Source of the DNA: Solibacillus isronensis
GTDB lineage: Bacteria; Bacillota; Bacilli; Bacillales_A; Planococcaceae
Assembly (NCBI RefSeq): GCF_900168685.1
Contig: NZ_FVZN01000014.1
Span: 1,798,001-1,862,000, forward strand
Length of the DNA stretch: 64,000 nucleotides
Direction: 5' to 3'
The stretch's first letter is position 1; every line of letters begins with the position of its first letter. The translations under genes were made by a program, and so were the position numbers. Positions 18,140 to 29,076 of the stretch are shown here, piece by piece. The notes beneath the pieces are model-generated. The model was not told where the DNA came from. It made no database searches and was given only the letters and a program-made list of their open reading frames with translations.

Positions 18140-18367
18140 TTAGTCTTCTCCATTTCCTTGTTGGAAAGCTTTCTTTTCACCATCTTCTCCAACGATTGAA
18201 ATTAATTGCTGTTCTGCGTTTTGCAGTGTATCATGACAAAGTTTTGATAGTTCCATTCCTTTTTTGTAAAGGTCAATGGCTTCTTCCAGTGGAACATCTC
18301 CTTGTTCAAGCTTACGTACAACTTCTTCTAATTCTGTCATTGCTGTCGCAAATGTCGGTTTTGTCAC
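18140..18367 (-). CDS. xseB: exodeoxyribonuclease VII small subunit
   Basis: 75 residues with the family pattern FATAMTELEEVVRKLEQGDV PLEEAIDLYKKG near the N-terminus. It starts with a GTG at 18367 that overlaps the TGA of xseA by four bases (GTGA). It pairs with XseA in the single-strand-specific exonuclease VII. Confidence 0.94.
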   Translation of the reverse strand: MTKPTFATAMTELEEVVRKLEQGDVPLEEAIDLYKKGMELSKLCHDTLQNAEQQLISIVGEDGEKKAFQQGNGED

Positions 18368-19722
18368 TTTGCTTCCCCTTCCTTTTGCACATGCTTTTTC
18401 TCAATTTTTGCTTCGGCATATCCATCTTGAAACGTCACTTGAATTACGTCGCCTTTTTCCAGCTCGTGAACTGATTTTACTACGTTTTCCTCTTTATATG
18501 CCACGCTGAAGCCTTTACTCATTAATGCGAGCGGATTTAACGCCTCCAGCATACGCAGCTGATTTGTAAAAGCGACTTTATTTTGTGCAAGCTGTTGCTG
18601 CATTCGATTCGTTAAAGTTTGCGTACGGTGTGTAAGCTGCTGTTTGGCTGCAGTTAACTGATGCACCGGTGAATACAGCTTCATCTTGCTGTCTATTGTC
18701 TGCAGCTTTGATTTTTCATTCATCATATAAAGCTTCGTTGCATTTTGCAGTGATAAATCCACCTGAATTAGCCTTTCAATAAAAGGACGATATAATCGCT
18801 CAGGTGTTGCAAGCGGATAGGAATTTTGCAGTTTCGTTAAGCGATTGCGTTCAAAATTGAGCTTTGATGTCATCATTTGATGAAGAATCGACTGATGATG
18901 AAGTATTTGCTGATACAGCTGCTGCTGATTCGGGACAGCCAGTTCTGCCGCCGCAGTTGGTGTCGGTGCACGTAAATCCGCGACAAAATCGGCAATCGTC
19001 GTATCGGTTTCATGTCCGACAGCACTAATAACCGGAATACGGCTTTCAAAAATCGCCCGTGCGACGATCTCTTCATTGAATGCCCATAAATCTTCAATCG
19101 ATCCGCCACCACGACCAACAATAAGTACATCACAAAATCCATGGCGGTTCGCTAAATAAATATTTTCCGTAATATTTGGCGCCGCGCCTGCTCCCTGAAC
19201 AAGCGTCGGATAAATTAAAATTTCAGCCTGAGGGTAGCGTCGGTTTATCGTTGTACAAATATCGCGGATGGCTGCACCAGTCGTCGCTGTTAATACACCG
19301 ATCGTTTTCGGAAATTGCGGAATCGGCTGCTTAAAATTCGGGTTGAATAATCCTTCTTTTTGAAGACGTTCCTTTAACTGGTTAAATGCGACGAACAGTC
19401 CGCCAATCCCGTCCGGCTCCATCGTCTGGGCATAAAGCTGATACGCGCCGCTTGCTTCATAGACATTCACGTCGCCTCGAATAAAAACTTTCATCCCTTC
19501 TTCAGGCTTAAAAGAAAGTTTCGAAGCCTGTGAACGGAACATCGTCGCGTTAATACGCGAACTGTCATCTTTCAGCGTGAAATAAATATGACCTGAACTA
19601 TGTACTTTTACATTTGAAAGCTCTCCCGTTACGTACACATCACGTAAATGCGGATCGGCATCAAATTTTCGTTTAATATATTTAGTTAATGCTTTTACGG
19701 ATAAATAAGAATTCGATGTCAT
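18364..19722 (-). CDS. xseA: exodeoxyribonuclease VII large subunit
   Basis: 452 residues. N-terminal OB fold (about 5-105; VYVTGELSNVKVHSSGHIYF), catalytic domain with VGRGGGSIEDLWAFN and SAVGHETDTTIADFVADLRAPTP split across the 220-260 region, and a C-terminal coiled coil (about 270-400). AAAGGAG precedes the ATG. It degrades single-stranded DNA to oligonucleotides with XseB. Confidence 0.95.
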   Translation of the reverse strand: MTSNSYLSVKALTKYIKRKFDADPHLRDVYVTGELSNVKVHSSGHIYFTLKDDSSRINATMFRSQASKLSFKPEEGMKVFIRGDVNVYEASGAYQLYAQTMEPDGIGGLFVAFNQLKERLQKEGLFNPNFKQPIPQFPKTIGVLTATTGAAIRDICTTINRRYPQAEILIYPTLVQGAGAAPNITENIYLANRHGFCDVLIVGRGGGSIEDLWAFNEEIVARAIFESRIPVISAVGHETDTTIADFVADLRAPTPTAAAELAVPNQQQLYQQILHHQSILHQMMTSKLNFERNRLTKLQNSYPLATPERLYRPFIERLIQVDLSLQNATKLYMMNEKSKLQTIDSKMKLYSPVHQLTAAKQQLTHRTQTLTNRMQQQLAQNKVAFTNQLRMLEALNPLALMSKGFSVAYKEENVVKSVHELEKGDVIQVTFQDGYAEAKIEKKHVQKEGEAK

Positions 19723-19866
19723 AAACGTATTGCTCCTTTACGGTAGTTCTTTTTCGTATATGTGTTTTTTGATGCGAACGGCGGAATTGCCGGTTCACTA
19801 TTAAATAAAGAGGAAAAATAAGCGTAATATTTATCCTTAAGTATCCCTTATTGTACCCTATAAGCT

Positions 19867-19905
19867 AAAAAACACGATTTTGATCTACATCAAAATCGTG
19901 ATTTT
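19867..19905. terminator. terminator of folD
   Basis: A perfect 12 bp stem (CACGATTTTGAT at 19873-19884 with its complement at 19889-19900), with T-runs on both strands. It ends the nusB-folD transcript 16 bases after the folD stop. Confidence 0.9.
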
Positions 19906-19915
19906 TGAAGTTAGA

Positions 19916-20779
19916 TTAATTCTCTTGACGTTCTAACTCTTTTTCAGCTGCTTGTACTGTGTTTTCCAGTAACATTGTAATCGTCATTGGACCCACACCG
20001 CCTGGAACGGGTGTAATATGTGAAGCGATTCCTTGAACATCGTCAAAGTCGACGTCACCGCATAAACGGTTGTCTTGGTTGCGGTTAATCCCTACATCAA
20101 TAACAACTGCACCTTCTTTAATATGCTCACTTGTAATAAAGTTTGCACGACCGACAGCAGCGATTAAAATATCGGCCTGTTTCGTAAACGATGGTAAATC
20201 CGGTGTTTTAGAATGTGTATACGTTACTGTAGCGTCTTTTTGCAACAATAGTTGTCCCATCGGTTTACCGACGATATGGCTGCGTCCTACGATGACTGCA
20301 TGCTTTCCTGCAACATCTATTCCCGCATGTTCGAGCATTTTCATAACCCCATAAGGAGTACATGGCAAGTATGTATCCTGTCCAAGCATCATTTTCCCTA
20401 CACTAATCGGTGAGAATCCATCCACGTCTTTCTCCGGAGAGATCGTTTGGATTACTTTGTCCTCGTTGATATGTTTCGGTAATGGAAGCTGAACGAGAAT
20501 ACCGTGAATTGAAGCACGTTCGTTTAATTCACGAATTTTTTCAAGTAAAGCCTGTTCTGAAATATCTTCAGGTAGTTTGACAAGTTCCGAGTACATTCCA
20601 ATTTGCTCACAAGACTTTTGCTTGTTTGCTACATATGTTTTGGATGCGGGATTATCTCCTACTAAAATGACCGCTAAACCGGGTGTGATCCCTTTTTCTT
20701 TTAGCGCTTGTACACGAGTAGCTACCCCTGTTCGAATTTCTTGACCGATTTCTTTACCATTAATAATTACACTTGACAT
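19916..20779 (-). CDS. folD: bifunctional methylenetetrahydrofolate dehydrogenase/cyclohydrolase
   Basis: 287 residues. Catalytic YVANKQKSCEQIGM (Tyr and Lys of the active site), conserved PLPKHINEDKVIQTI and KDVDGF, and the NADP-binding GRSHIVGKP. The C-terminus PGGVGPMTITMLLENT is diagnostic. It interconverts methylene- and formyl-tetrahydrofolate. AAGGAG precedes the ATG. It follows nusB as in B. subtilis. Confidence 0.96.
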   Translation of the reverse strand: MSSVIINGKEIGQEIRTGVATRVQALKEKGITPGLAVILVGDNPASKTYVANKQKSCEQIGMYSELVKLPEDISEQALLEKIRELNERASIHGILVQLPLPKHINEDKVIQTISPEKDVDGFSPISVGKMMLGQDTYLPCTPYGVMKMLEHAGIDVAGKHAVIVGRSHIVGKPMGQLLLQKDATVTYTHSKTPDLPSFTKQADILIAAVGRANFITSEHIKEGAVVIDVGINRNQDNRLCGDVDFDDVQGIASHITPVPGGVGPMTITMLLENTVQAAEKELERQEN

Positions 20780-20921
20780 GTTGTTGCTCCTTCCAGTGAT
20801 TACGACAATCGGAAAGGCTGCCTGCTGCTTGTATTTTTAATAAATAGTGACGCTTGCTATGACAACCTACCAGTTAAATCTTGATATATTAATCTTTATA
20901 GAATTGAATACATTTGTTGAT

Positions 20922-21308
20922 TTATTGCTCAGTAAATTTCGAAAGTACACCATTGACGAACTTGCTTGATTTATCGTCACCGAATGTTTTAGAAAGCTCG
21001 ATTGCTTCGTTCATAATAACTTTGTTTGGCGTTTCTTCAGCGTATAATAATTCATATACAGCTAAACGCAAAATTGTTCTTTCAATTTTTGGCAGACGGT
21101 TAATCGTCCATTTTTCTAGGTTTTTTTCTAGCGCTGCATCAATTGCTTCGAGATTTTCAGTTGTCCCACGAACTAATTGCTCCAAAAAGGCATTCGATTT
21201 TTGTTCTTCTTCAAGAACATGGCCGATCGCCTCTTCTATAGTTAATTCTGTGCTGTCTAACTGAAACAAAGCTTGTAACGCTTTTTGACGCGCCTCTGTT
21301 CGTTTCAT
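20922..21308 (-). CDS. nusB: transcription antitermination protein NusB
   Basis: 128 residues from MKRTEARQKALQALFQLD at 21308 with AAGGAG upstream; the longer in-frame extension is not conserved. All-helical NusB domain with RGTTENLEAID and NRLPKIERTILRLAVYELL. It acts with NusE in rRNA antitermination. YqhY, its usual upstream neighbour, lies 5.7 kb away beyond the glp genes. Confidence 0.95.
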   Translation of the reverse strand: MKRTEARQKALQALFQLDSTELTIEEAIGHVLEEEQKSNAFLEQLVRGTTENLEAIDAALEKNLEKWTINRLPKIERTILRLAVYELLYAEETPNKVIMNEAIELSKTFGDDKSSKFVNGVLSKFTEQ

Positions 21309-21451
21309 AAATAATAGCTCTCCTTCATAAGTAGCATTACTTGTTATCATAGCATATTTTGCAAGGCATCGCACAGTTTGACAGAAAATTTTTGGCTGTT
21401 AAAAGAGATTTTTGTATTCTTCCTTAAAATGGTGAAATTTGCGATAAAAAA

Positions 21452-21482
21452 ACGACATGTTTGAGATAAATCAACATGTCGT
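21452..21482 (-). terminator. terminator upstream of nusB, closing the R2-containing transcript
   Basis: An ACGACATGTT stem with its complement near 21473-21482 and a T-run on the minus strand. Transcripts of the 88-codon gene at 21733 would pass through repeat R2 and stop here. Confidence 0.75.
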
Positions 21483-21527
21483 CTTTATTATTTTCGTTAA
21501 TAAAATACCTGGTTTTTATATTAGGTA

Positions 21528-21688
21528 GTTGATTTCCATTGCGGGTCGGACGCTTTCCGCAGGCGTGAGGCCAACAGGATGTTGGTCACAAAAGCGTTGC
21601 CACAGGATGTGGCGTTCTTAGCTTTTGTTCCTAGTCTCAGGCGTCACGCTATTCCTGCTGGAGTCGCCTCCCCTCCATTCCAATCAAC
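21528..21688. repeat. structured dispersed repeat, copy R2 (long form)
   Basis: 161 bp with terminal inverted repeat GTTGATT/AATCAAC. Nested helices: GCAGG-CGTGA pairs with TCACG-(CTATT bulge)-CCTGC. Inside are hairpin CCAAC-AGGAT-GTTGG (21571-21585) and an ACAAAAGC/GCTTTTGT stem. That stem encloses hairpin GCCAC-AGGAT-GTGGC (21599-21613). The same architecture occurs in R3. It lies between nusB and the 88-codon gene. Confidence 0.88.
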
Positions 21689-21732
21689 TCGTTATAAAAA
21701 TAACTGAAGGCCTCTTATATTATAAGGTGATA

Positions 21733-21999
21733 TTAATTATTTTGTAGCGGGATCATCAGCGTGCCTGTTTCGCGCTTTTCGTTTCCTGATTCCGGGAACT
21801 CAAACAGGTAAGTAATTTGTTCAGCTGTTTCTTTTAGTACGTAGAACTGGAAATGCTCCATATTTTCCAGGAAATAACGGATATCCTGCATCGCCATCAG
21901 CTCTCCGACTTCTTCATAGTGTGACAATGCTTGTTTAAAATAAGCGTTAATCAACGTTAAATCTTCTTCATTTGCTATACGAATATAATCTTTGCTCAT
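21733..21999 (-). CDS. small conserved-looking protein of unknown function
   Basis: 88 residues, acidic, mixed alpha/beta, with no signal or membrane segment. GAGGAG lies before the ATG. I do not recognise a family; phrases such as ANEEDLTLINAYFKQALSHY recall small cytosolic proteins of Lysinibacillus-like genomes. It is monocistronic between glpK and the R2 repeat. Confidence 0.65.
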   Translation of the reverse strand: MSKDYIRIANEEDLTLINAYFKQALSHYEEVGELMAMQDIRYFLENMEHFQFYVLKETAEQITYLFEFPESGNEKRETGTLMIPLQNN

Positions 22000-22109
22000 A
22001 TCTTTTTAACTCCTCAACTAGATAATGACCTATTATAGCATAGTTCCAATAGAGAATAGGAAGCTGCTGTCAATCGGCTTGTAGGTTACTTATTTTCTAG
22101 TATATTTTA

Positions 22110-24409
<2,300 letters not shown>

Positions 24410-24427
24410 TCCCTTCGCCTCTTTTCA

Positions 24428-26068
24428 CTAAGTCATTGTTACGTCTTGTAGTTCCTGTTCTAGTTGATCTGTATGCTGCTGCTTTTCTTCTGCTGTCCAG
24501 TTTAGGTAGTCGCTCATCTCATCAATAACGAGCTGTTTATATTGTTTGACAAGGTTGATATTAAATAACAGTGCACCGGTACGACGGACGAAAAAGTCTG
24601 TCGGAGTACATGCACTTTCCTCATTTATCGCATAGTACAGCTGACCGTAAACGATCGGCGGTAAGTTTCCTTTTGCCTGTTTAATATAATCAAATACTTT
24701 ATCAACATTTGTACCGTAGAACTTTGCTAAATAACGGCTCTGTTCCTCCGTTAACCCAAGATCCTGGCCTTTTTCCGTCCGTTTTTCAACAAACGATTCA
24801 AAAAACTTCGAGCCGCTCGTTTCCCCGCCCGAAATAGGTAGATTTTTTGTAATGGATTTGCCGTATTTCATCTGGTATTCATCGTTTAATTGTTTTACGA
24901 CAAGGTCGACAATTTTTTCCGCCATTTTACGGTAGCCTGTCAGTTTTCCTCCTGCAATCGTAATCAGTCCACTTTCCGATTGCCAAATTTCATCTTTACG
25001 TGAAATTTCCGACGGCCCCTTACCTTCTTCGTGGATTAGCGGTCTCACCCCTGCCCATGCCGATTCGATTTTATCTTCTGTCAGCTGCAGTTGCGGGAAC
25101 ATATAGTGAATCGCATCCATAATATATTGTCGATCCTCTTTTGTTACCTTAATGTCTGCAGGATCGCCTTCATAAAATGTATCTGTTGTTCCTACGTATG
25201 CTTTGCCATCTCTTGGTATCGCAAAAATCATACGTCCATCTTTTTCGGTATCAAAATAGATCGCCTGCTGCAGCGGGAAATCATCCTCGTCGAAAACGAG
25301 ATGCACACCTTTTGATAAAATAAGATGTTTGTTATTAAGTTCCCCATCTAATTTGCGCACATCATCAACCCATGGACCTGCCGCATTGACGACTTTCTTT
25401 GCTCTAATTTCATATTGTTCCCCAGTAAGCTGATCTTCCACAGTTACTTTAGAAAAGGCCACGTTATTCGCTTCAATACCGACAACTTTCAAGTGATTCA
25501 TTGCGATTGCCCCGTTGGCAACAGCCGCCTTCATTACTTCGATTGTCAGCCGCGCATCGTCCGTACGGTATTCTACATAAACGCCGCCTCCGAGCAGACC
25601 GTCCTTTTTAATTAGCGGTTCACGGGCAATCGTTTCATCTGCAGAAAGCATAAAACGTCTTTCGCCCTTTTTGACATTCGCTAATATGTCATATACTTTC
25701 AATCCAAGCGCTGTCGAAAACGAACCAAATGTCCCTCCTTTATGGAAGGGAAGCAACATCCATACAGGTGTTGTTACATGTGGTCCGTTTTCATAAACAA
25801 TTGCCCGCTCCCGGCCAAGCTCGGCAACCTCTTTTATTTCGAATTGTTTTAAGTAGCGCAGGCCGCCGTGCACAAGTTTTGTCGATCGGCTACTTGTTCC
25901 TTCCGCAAAGTCCTGCATTTCTGCCAACCCTACTTTTAACCCTCGTGTAGCGGCATCAAGTGCAATTCCCGCACCTGTAATTCCCCCACCAATAACAAAC
26001 AGATCAAAGGTGTCTTCTATCAATGTTTTTTTCAGTCGCTCTCTTGCATTTGCAGAAAAGTTTCCCAT
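24428..26068 (-). CDS. glpD: aerobic glycerol-3-phosphate dehydrogenase
   Basis: 546 residues from [12 protein letters not shown] at 26068, with AAGGAGG before the ATG; 20 in-frame codons upstream lack similarity to the family. FAD-binding [18 protein letters not shown], then [20 protein letters not shown], and C-terminal DAO_C domain ([19 protein letters not shown] in the middle). It oxidises glycerol 3-phosphate to dihydroxyacetone phosphate at the membrane. First gene of glpD-glpF-glpK. In B. subtilis glpD is a separate unit regulated by the GlpP antiterminator; neither glpP nor a leader terminator is visible, and an IS200 element lies ~120 bp upstream. Confidence 0.96.
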   Translation of the reverse strand: MGNFSANARERLKKTLIEDTFDLFVIGGGITGAGIALDAATRGLKVGLAEMQDFAEGTSSRSTKLVHGGLRYLKQFEIKEVAELGRERAIVYENGPHVTTPVWMLLPFHKGGTFGSFSTALGLKVYDILANVKKGERRFMLSADETIAREPLIKKDGLLGGGVYVEYRTDDARLTIEVMKAAVANGAIAMNHLKVVGIEANNVAFSKVTVEDQLTGEQYEIRAKKVVNAAGPWVDDVRKLDGELNNKHLILSKGVHLVFDEDDFPLQQAIYFDTEKDGRMIFAIPRDGKAYVGTTDTFYEGDPADIKVTKEDRQYIMDAIHYMFPQLQLTEDKIESAWAGVRPLIHEEGKGPSEISRKDEIWQSESGLITIAGGKLTGYRKMAEKIVDLVVKQLNDEYQMKYGKSITKNLPISGGETSGSKFFESFVEKRTEKGQDLGLTEEQSRYLAKFYGTNVDKVFDYIKQAKGNLPPIVYGQLYYAINEESACTPTDFFVRRTGALLFNINLVKQYKQLVIDEMSDYLNWTAEEKQQHTDQLEQELQDVTMT

Positions 26069-26196
26069 ACCGTTTTCCTCCTTACCAAATGAAGCTTTAA
26101 ATCTATACCCTATTTTCGCCTTGTTCATATCCTAAAATTCACAAAAATATGAAAAAACATTTTAAATTAAAGCTTTTGCTCTTGAGAGAACGAAAT

Positions 26197-26320
26197 AAAA
26201 ACCACCAGTTGAACTGGTGGTTTTCTCTGCGCGTGAAACGCTGGGTTACTGGCCCACGTCTAAAGACGCTCTGAAAGGTCTGCCAACCGCACTACGTTTC
26301 CGACTACCGCTAAAGCGGTG
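26197..26320 (-). ncRNA. structured right end of the IS200 element, omega-RNA-like
   Basis: Downstream of tnpA the minus strand folds into a chain of stems: CCGCTTTAGCGG, CGTCTTTAGACG, and a final perfect hairpin ACCACCAGTTCAACTGGTGGT ending near the element boundary. TnpB-associated omega-RNAs are encoded at this end of IS605 elements and finish in such a hairpin. No tnpB is present, so this is either a transposition-only end or a relic. The RNA assignment is inference. Confidence 0.35.
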
Positions 26321-26323
26321 TAC

Positions 26324-26797
26324 TTATTTTTTTCTTCGATTTAGTTCTTCCCCTGTGAATGGGTCAATAAATTCTTTCATTGTCATCTGATCTTCCAGCA
26401 GATCTTCCTGCAATTGATTTTTTATATATTCTTGAATGACTTTTCTGTTTCGCCCTACTGTATCCACATAATATCCTCGACACCAAAATTTTCGGTTGCC
26501 ATATTTATATTTCAAATTTGCATGTCGATCGAATATCATCAAACTGCTTTTCCCTTTAAGATAACCCACAAACGCAGATACACTAAGCTTCGGTGGAATA
26601 CTCACTAACATATGTATATGATCGGGACACGCTGTAGCTTCAATAATCTCTACGCCTTTTCTTTCACACAGTTGACGTAATATTTTACCGATATCTGCTT
26701 TTATTTTCCCATAGATCATTCTTCTTCTGTATTTTGGCGCAAACACGATGTGATACTTACAATTCCATGTTGTATGTGCTAAACTTTTATTATCCAA
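26324..26797 (-). CDS. tnpA: IS200/IS605 family transposase TnpA
   Basis: 157 residues of the Y1 HUH transposase family: KYHIVFAPKYRRR, the HUH motif HIHMLVSIPP, and the catalytic tyrosine in the helix around YVDTVGRNRKVIQEYIKNQ. It starts at a TTG (26797) eight bases after AAAGGAG. It cuts and joins single-stranded DNA at hairpin ends. The gene looks intact. Confidence 0.93.
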   Translation of the reverse strand: MDNKSLAHTTWNCKYHIVFAPKYRRRMIYGKIKADIGKILRQLCERKGVEIIEATACPDHIHMLVSIPPKLSVSAFVGYLKGKSSLMIFDRHANLKYKYGNRKFWCRGYYVDTVGRNRKVIQEYIKNQLQEDLLEDQMTMKEFIDPFTGEELNRRKK

Positions 26798-26933
26798 TAT
26801 TGGAGCTCCTTTCGTACGTAATCGGTTGACCAGACCTGATTTTATTGTACGACTGGAGTATTTTTTTTGTCCATAGCTAAAAGCTTTTTAGAACCCCCCG
26901 CATAGCAGGGGGTTTTCGTTTCCATAAAAAAAA

Positions 26934-26962
26934 ACCGAGCCTCAATTAATTGAGCTCGGTTC
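26934..26962 (-). terminator. terminator of yqhY
   Basis: AACCGAGCTCAATT pairs with AATTGAGGCTCGGTT (one bulged base) followed by a nine-T run on the minus strand. The IS200 element lies directly beyond it. Confidence 0.88.
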
Positions 26963-26974
26963 ATGTTTATACGA

Positions 26975-27379
26975 TTATTCTGCGTCTTTTGAAGTTTCGA
27001 ACTGGATCCCTGTAATGTGGATGTTCACTTCGCTTGTTTCGATGGCTGTCATATTTAAAATGGCTTGACGAATCGTTGTTTGCACTTCTTTCGCCACTTT
27101 TGGAATGGCATAACCATATTTTACAGTGCAGAATACATCAATGACAATATTGCCTTCTTCAGACATTGCTGACTTGATGCCTTTCGAATGGACTTTTTTA
27201 CCGAAACGCTCAGCAACACCTGATGCGAAATTTCCGCGTGTCGCTGCGATTCCTTCCACTTCTGTTGCAGCGATACCTGCGATAACTTCAATTACTTCTG
27301 GCGCGACTTCAATCTTCCCTAATTCTTCTTTACCAACCGGTGTTGGTTGTACGAATGCTACTTGTTGTTTCTCAGCCAT
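26975..27379 (-). CDS. yqhY: Asp23/YqhY family protein
   Basis: 134 residues of the Asp23 family: GKIEVAPEVIEVIAGIAATE, GNIVIDVFCTVKYGYAIPKVA, and VNIHITGIQF at the end. In B. subtilis YqhY is encoded between accC and nusB and affects acetyl-CoA carboxylase activity. Here it is separated from accCB by about 11.7 kb and from nusB by 5.7 kb. GAGGATG precedes the ATG. Its own promoter is expected in the 130 bases before it. Confidence 0.9.
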   Translation of the reverse strand: MAEKQQVAFVQPTPVGKEELGKIEVAPEVIEVIAGIAATEVEGIAATRGNFASGVAERFGKKVHSKGIKSAMSEEGNIVIDVFCTVKYGYAIPKVAKEVQTTIRQAILNMTAIETSEVNIHITGIQFETSKDAE

Positions 27380-27510
27380 TTGCGATACATCCTCTCTTAT
27401 GTAAACTAATGGATTTCTAACGCTTGTTACTTTAAATCCTTATGTTCAGTATACTACAATTATAGACTGGATGTAGAACCGTTACGCCACATTTTCTAAA
27501 TTTGCACTGG

Positions 27511-28584
27511 TCATCCATTATTCCATGCATACTGACCGTCATTCGGATCAACTAGTTTAATTTCATGCAATTCACAGTAATGTTTTGCCACAAATAATAT
27601 TTCCTGACGCACTTGCAGCATAATATTCGTATCATTCGTCTCGACAAAGTATCGGATGAGAATACGACAGCTTGTCGGCATCAGCTCATCCATCGCCACA
27701 TGAATGATTTTTTTCGAGATTTTCGGATGCAATGATATTTGTTCACGTACCGATTCCAAAAACTTCACAATACTTTCCTCACTGTTTTCATTGGAAATAT
27801 GCAGGAAATGCTCCACTTTTCTTTCTGTCCGATTCGACAAATTGTAAATCGGCCGATTGACCAAATACGAGTTCGGTACATAAACAGTCCCTTTATCGGC
27901 TGTTTGTATGACTGTACTGCGCAAATTAATATCCTGAATCGTCCCGTCGATTTTTTCATCACTCGACATGACCCAATCCCCGATTTGGAATGGTTTATCC
28001 AAGGCAACACTCATCCCGCCGAATATATGAGCGAGCGTGTCACGAATACCAAATGCAAGCGCTACACCTGTTAGTCCAATCGCAGTTAAAAACCCGTTTA
28101 AATTAAAGTTCCACAGTGACGCAATTGTAAACATCGCAATTACCATAACCGCAACTTTACTCATCCGTAAGAAAAACGGCGTTAAAATATCCTGATCTTT
28201 CCCTGTTTCAAATCGGTGCGGATTTTTCAAATAAAAACCGAGTACATCATACAGGGCTTTAAACGCAAAAAATACATACACCGAATCGATATAAATACCG
28301 AGTTTTGAATTATCAAATAGCCATACTTCCACTAAGAGAGATGCCGCCATCACAATCAGGCTGAAAATAATGGCATTCCGAATTGATGGGTACACACTTT
28401 TAGTAATGTCTCCAAAAACGGGATGATTCTTCTTATTGAACAAATCCGCGATTTTGAATAGCAGCGGCCGTATTATGAATCGAATGACGAGTAACCCAAC
28501 GACAATTATTGCAGCAGCCGCCAGACCATCTGCTACAGTCGGTGCGGTCACAGACGGAATTAACCATTTTATCGATTCCCACAT
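27511..28584 (-). CDS. MscS-family mechanosensitive channel
   Basis: 357 residues from the ATG at 28584 (AAGAAGGTG upstream). About five membrane segments in the first 195 residues. The MscS pore helix region is LTAIGLTGVALAFGIRDTLAHIFGG. The beta domain DKPFQIGDWVMSSDEKIDGTIQDINLRS follows, then an alpha/beta cytoplasmic cage. It probably releases solutes on osmotic downshift. No operon partner. Confidence 0.9.
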   Translation of the reverse strand: MWESIKWLIPSVTAPTVADGLAAAAIIVVGLLVIRFIIRPLLFKIADLFNKKNHPVFGDITKSVYPSIRNAIIFSLIVMAASLLVEVWLFDNSKLGIYIDSVYVFFAFKALYDVLGFYLKNPHRFETGKDQDILTPFFLRMSKVAVMVIAMFTIASLWNFNLNGFLTAIGLTGVALAFGIRDTLAHIFGGMSVALDKPFQIGDWVMSSDEKIDGTIQDINLRSTVIQTADKGTVYVPNSYLVNRPIYNLSNRTERKVEHFLHISNENSEESIVKFLESVREQISLHPKISKKIIHVAMDELMPTSCRILIRYFVETNDTNIMLQVRQEILFVAKHYCELHEIKLVDPNDGQYAWNNG

Positions 28585-28699
28585 AACAATCACCTTCTTA
28601 AACCTTCTTTACAACTACAAGACAAAATCATACCATGTAAAGAAACGATTTACATCGAAAATCGTTCCACTGATAGTCAATTCGAATGGAGGGTTATTT

Positions 28700-29044
28700 A
28701 TGACTGCACTTAACAATCAATTTCTGCTTTTAGAACAACAGCTCATGTGTTACAAAAAGGAAGACTTTATCAGCCTCCTGAGTGAGGATTTTCTAGAATA
28801 CGGGTCATCCGGAGGCATTATGGATAAACCTTTCCTACTGAATGAAGTAACAGATCATGGTATTGAAGAATGTTTATTTACAGTTGCGGATTTCCAGGCA
28901 ATTTCTATTGCAGATCAGATTGTACAAACACGATTCGTTACTACAAATCGCACGAATGGCAACAGCCAAAACCGAAGTTCCCTTTGGCGCAATGAAAACG
29001 GAAAATGGCGGATGTTCTTTCATCAAGGTACACCAATAAAATAA
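28700..29044 (+). CDS. NTF2-like (SnoaL/DUF4440-type) protein
   Basis: 114 residues starting at MTALNNQFLLLEQQL, with GGAGGG before the ATG at 28700; a longer frame reaching back to 28436 overlaps the mscS gene and is not coding. The order helix, LLSEDFLEYGSSG, then strands ending SLWRNENGKWRMFFHQGTP is that of the small DUF4440/NTF2-like proteins. Function unknown. Confidence 0.8.
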   Translation: MTALNNQFLLLEQQLMCYKKEDFISLLSEDFLEYGSSGGIMDKPFLLNEVTDHGIEECLFTVADFQAISIADQIVQTRFVTTNRTNGNSQNRSSLWRNENGKWRMFFHQGTPIK

Positions 29045-29076
29045 AAAACCGCCCTTATGTAAAGAGCAGCATTTCA

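Larger units (their letters stand above)
26190..26925 (-). mobile_element. IS200/IS605-family insertion sequence (tnpA only)
   Basis: Contains a single Y1-transposase gene (26324-26797) between two hairpin-bearing ends. The right end relative to tnpA carries ACCACCAGTT/AACTGGTGGT (26197-26224) and several smaller stems (26230-26320). The left end carries AACCCCC/GGGGGTT (26893-26916). It is inserted immediately behind the yqhY terminator and about 120 bases upstream of glpD. No terminal inverted repeats or target duplication are expected for this family. Exact ends are estimates. Confidence 0.8.

Noticed and set aside
20880-21530. Second NusB-region regulatory RNA
   Set aside because: Only a standard terminator hairpin and the start of repeat R2 are present.
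28436-28699. Upstream extension of the NTF2-like gene
   Set aside because: Overlaps the mscS gene antisense; the ATG at 28700 has a proper ribosome binding site and matches the domain start.
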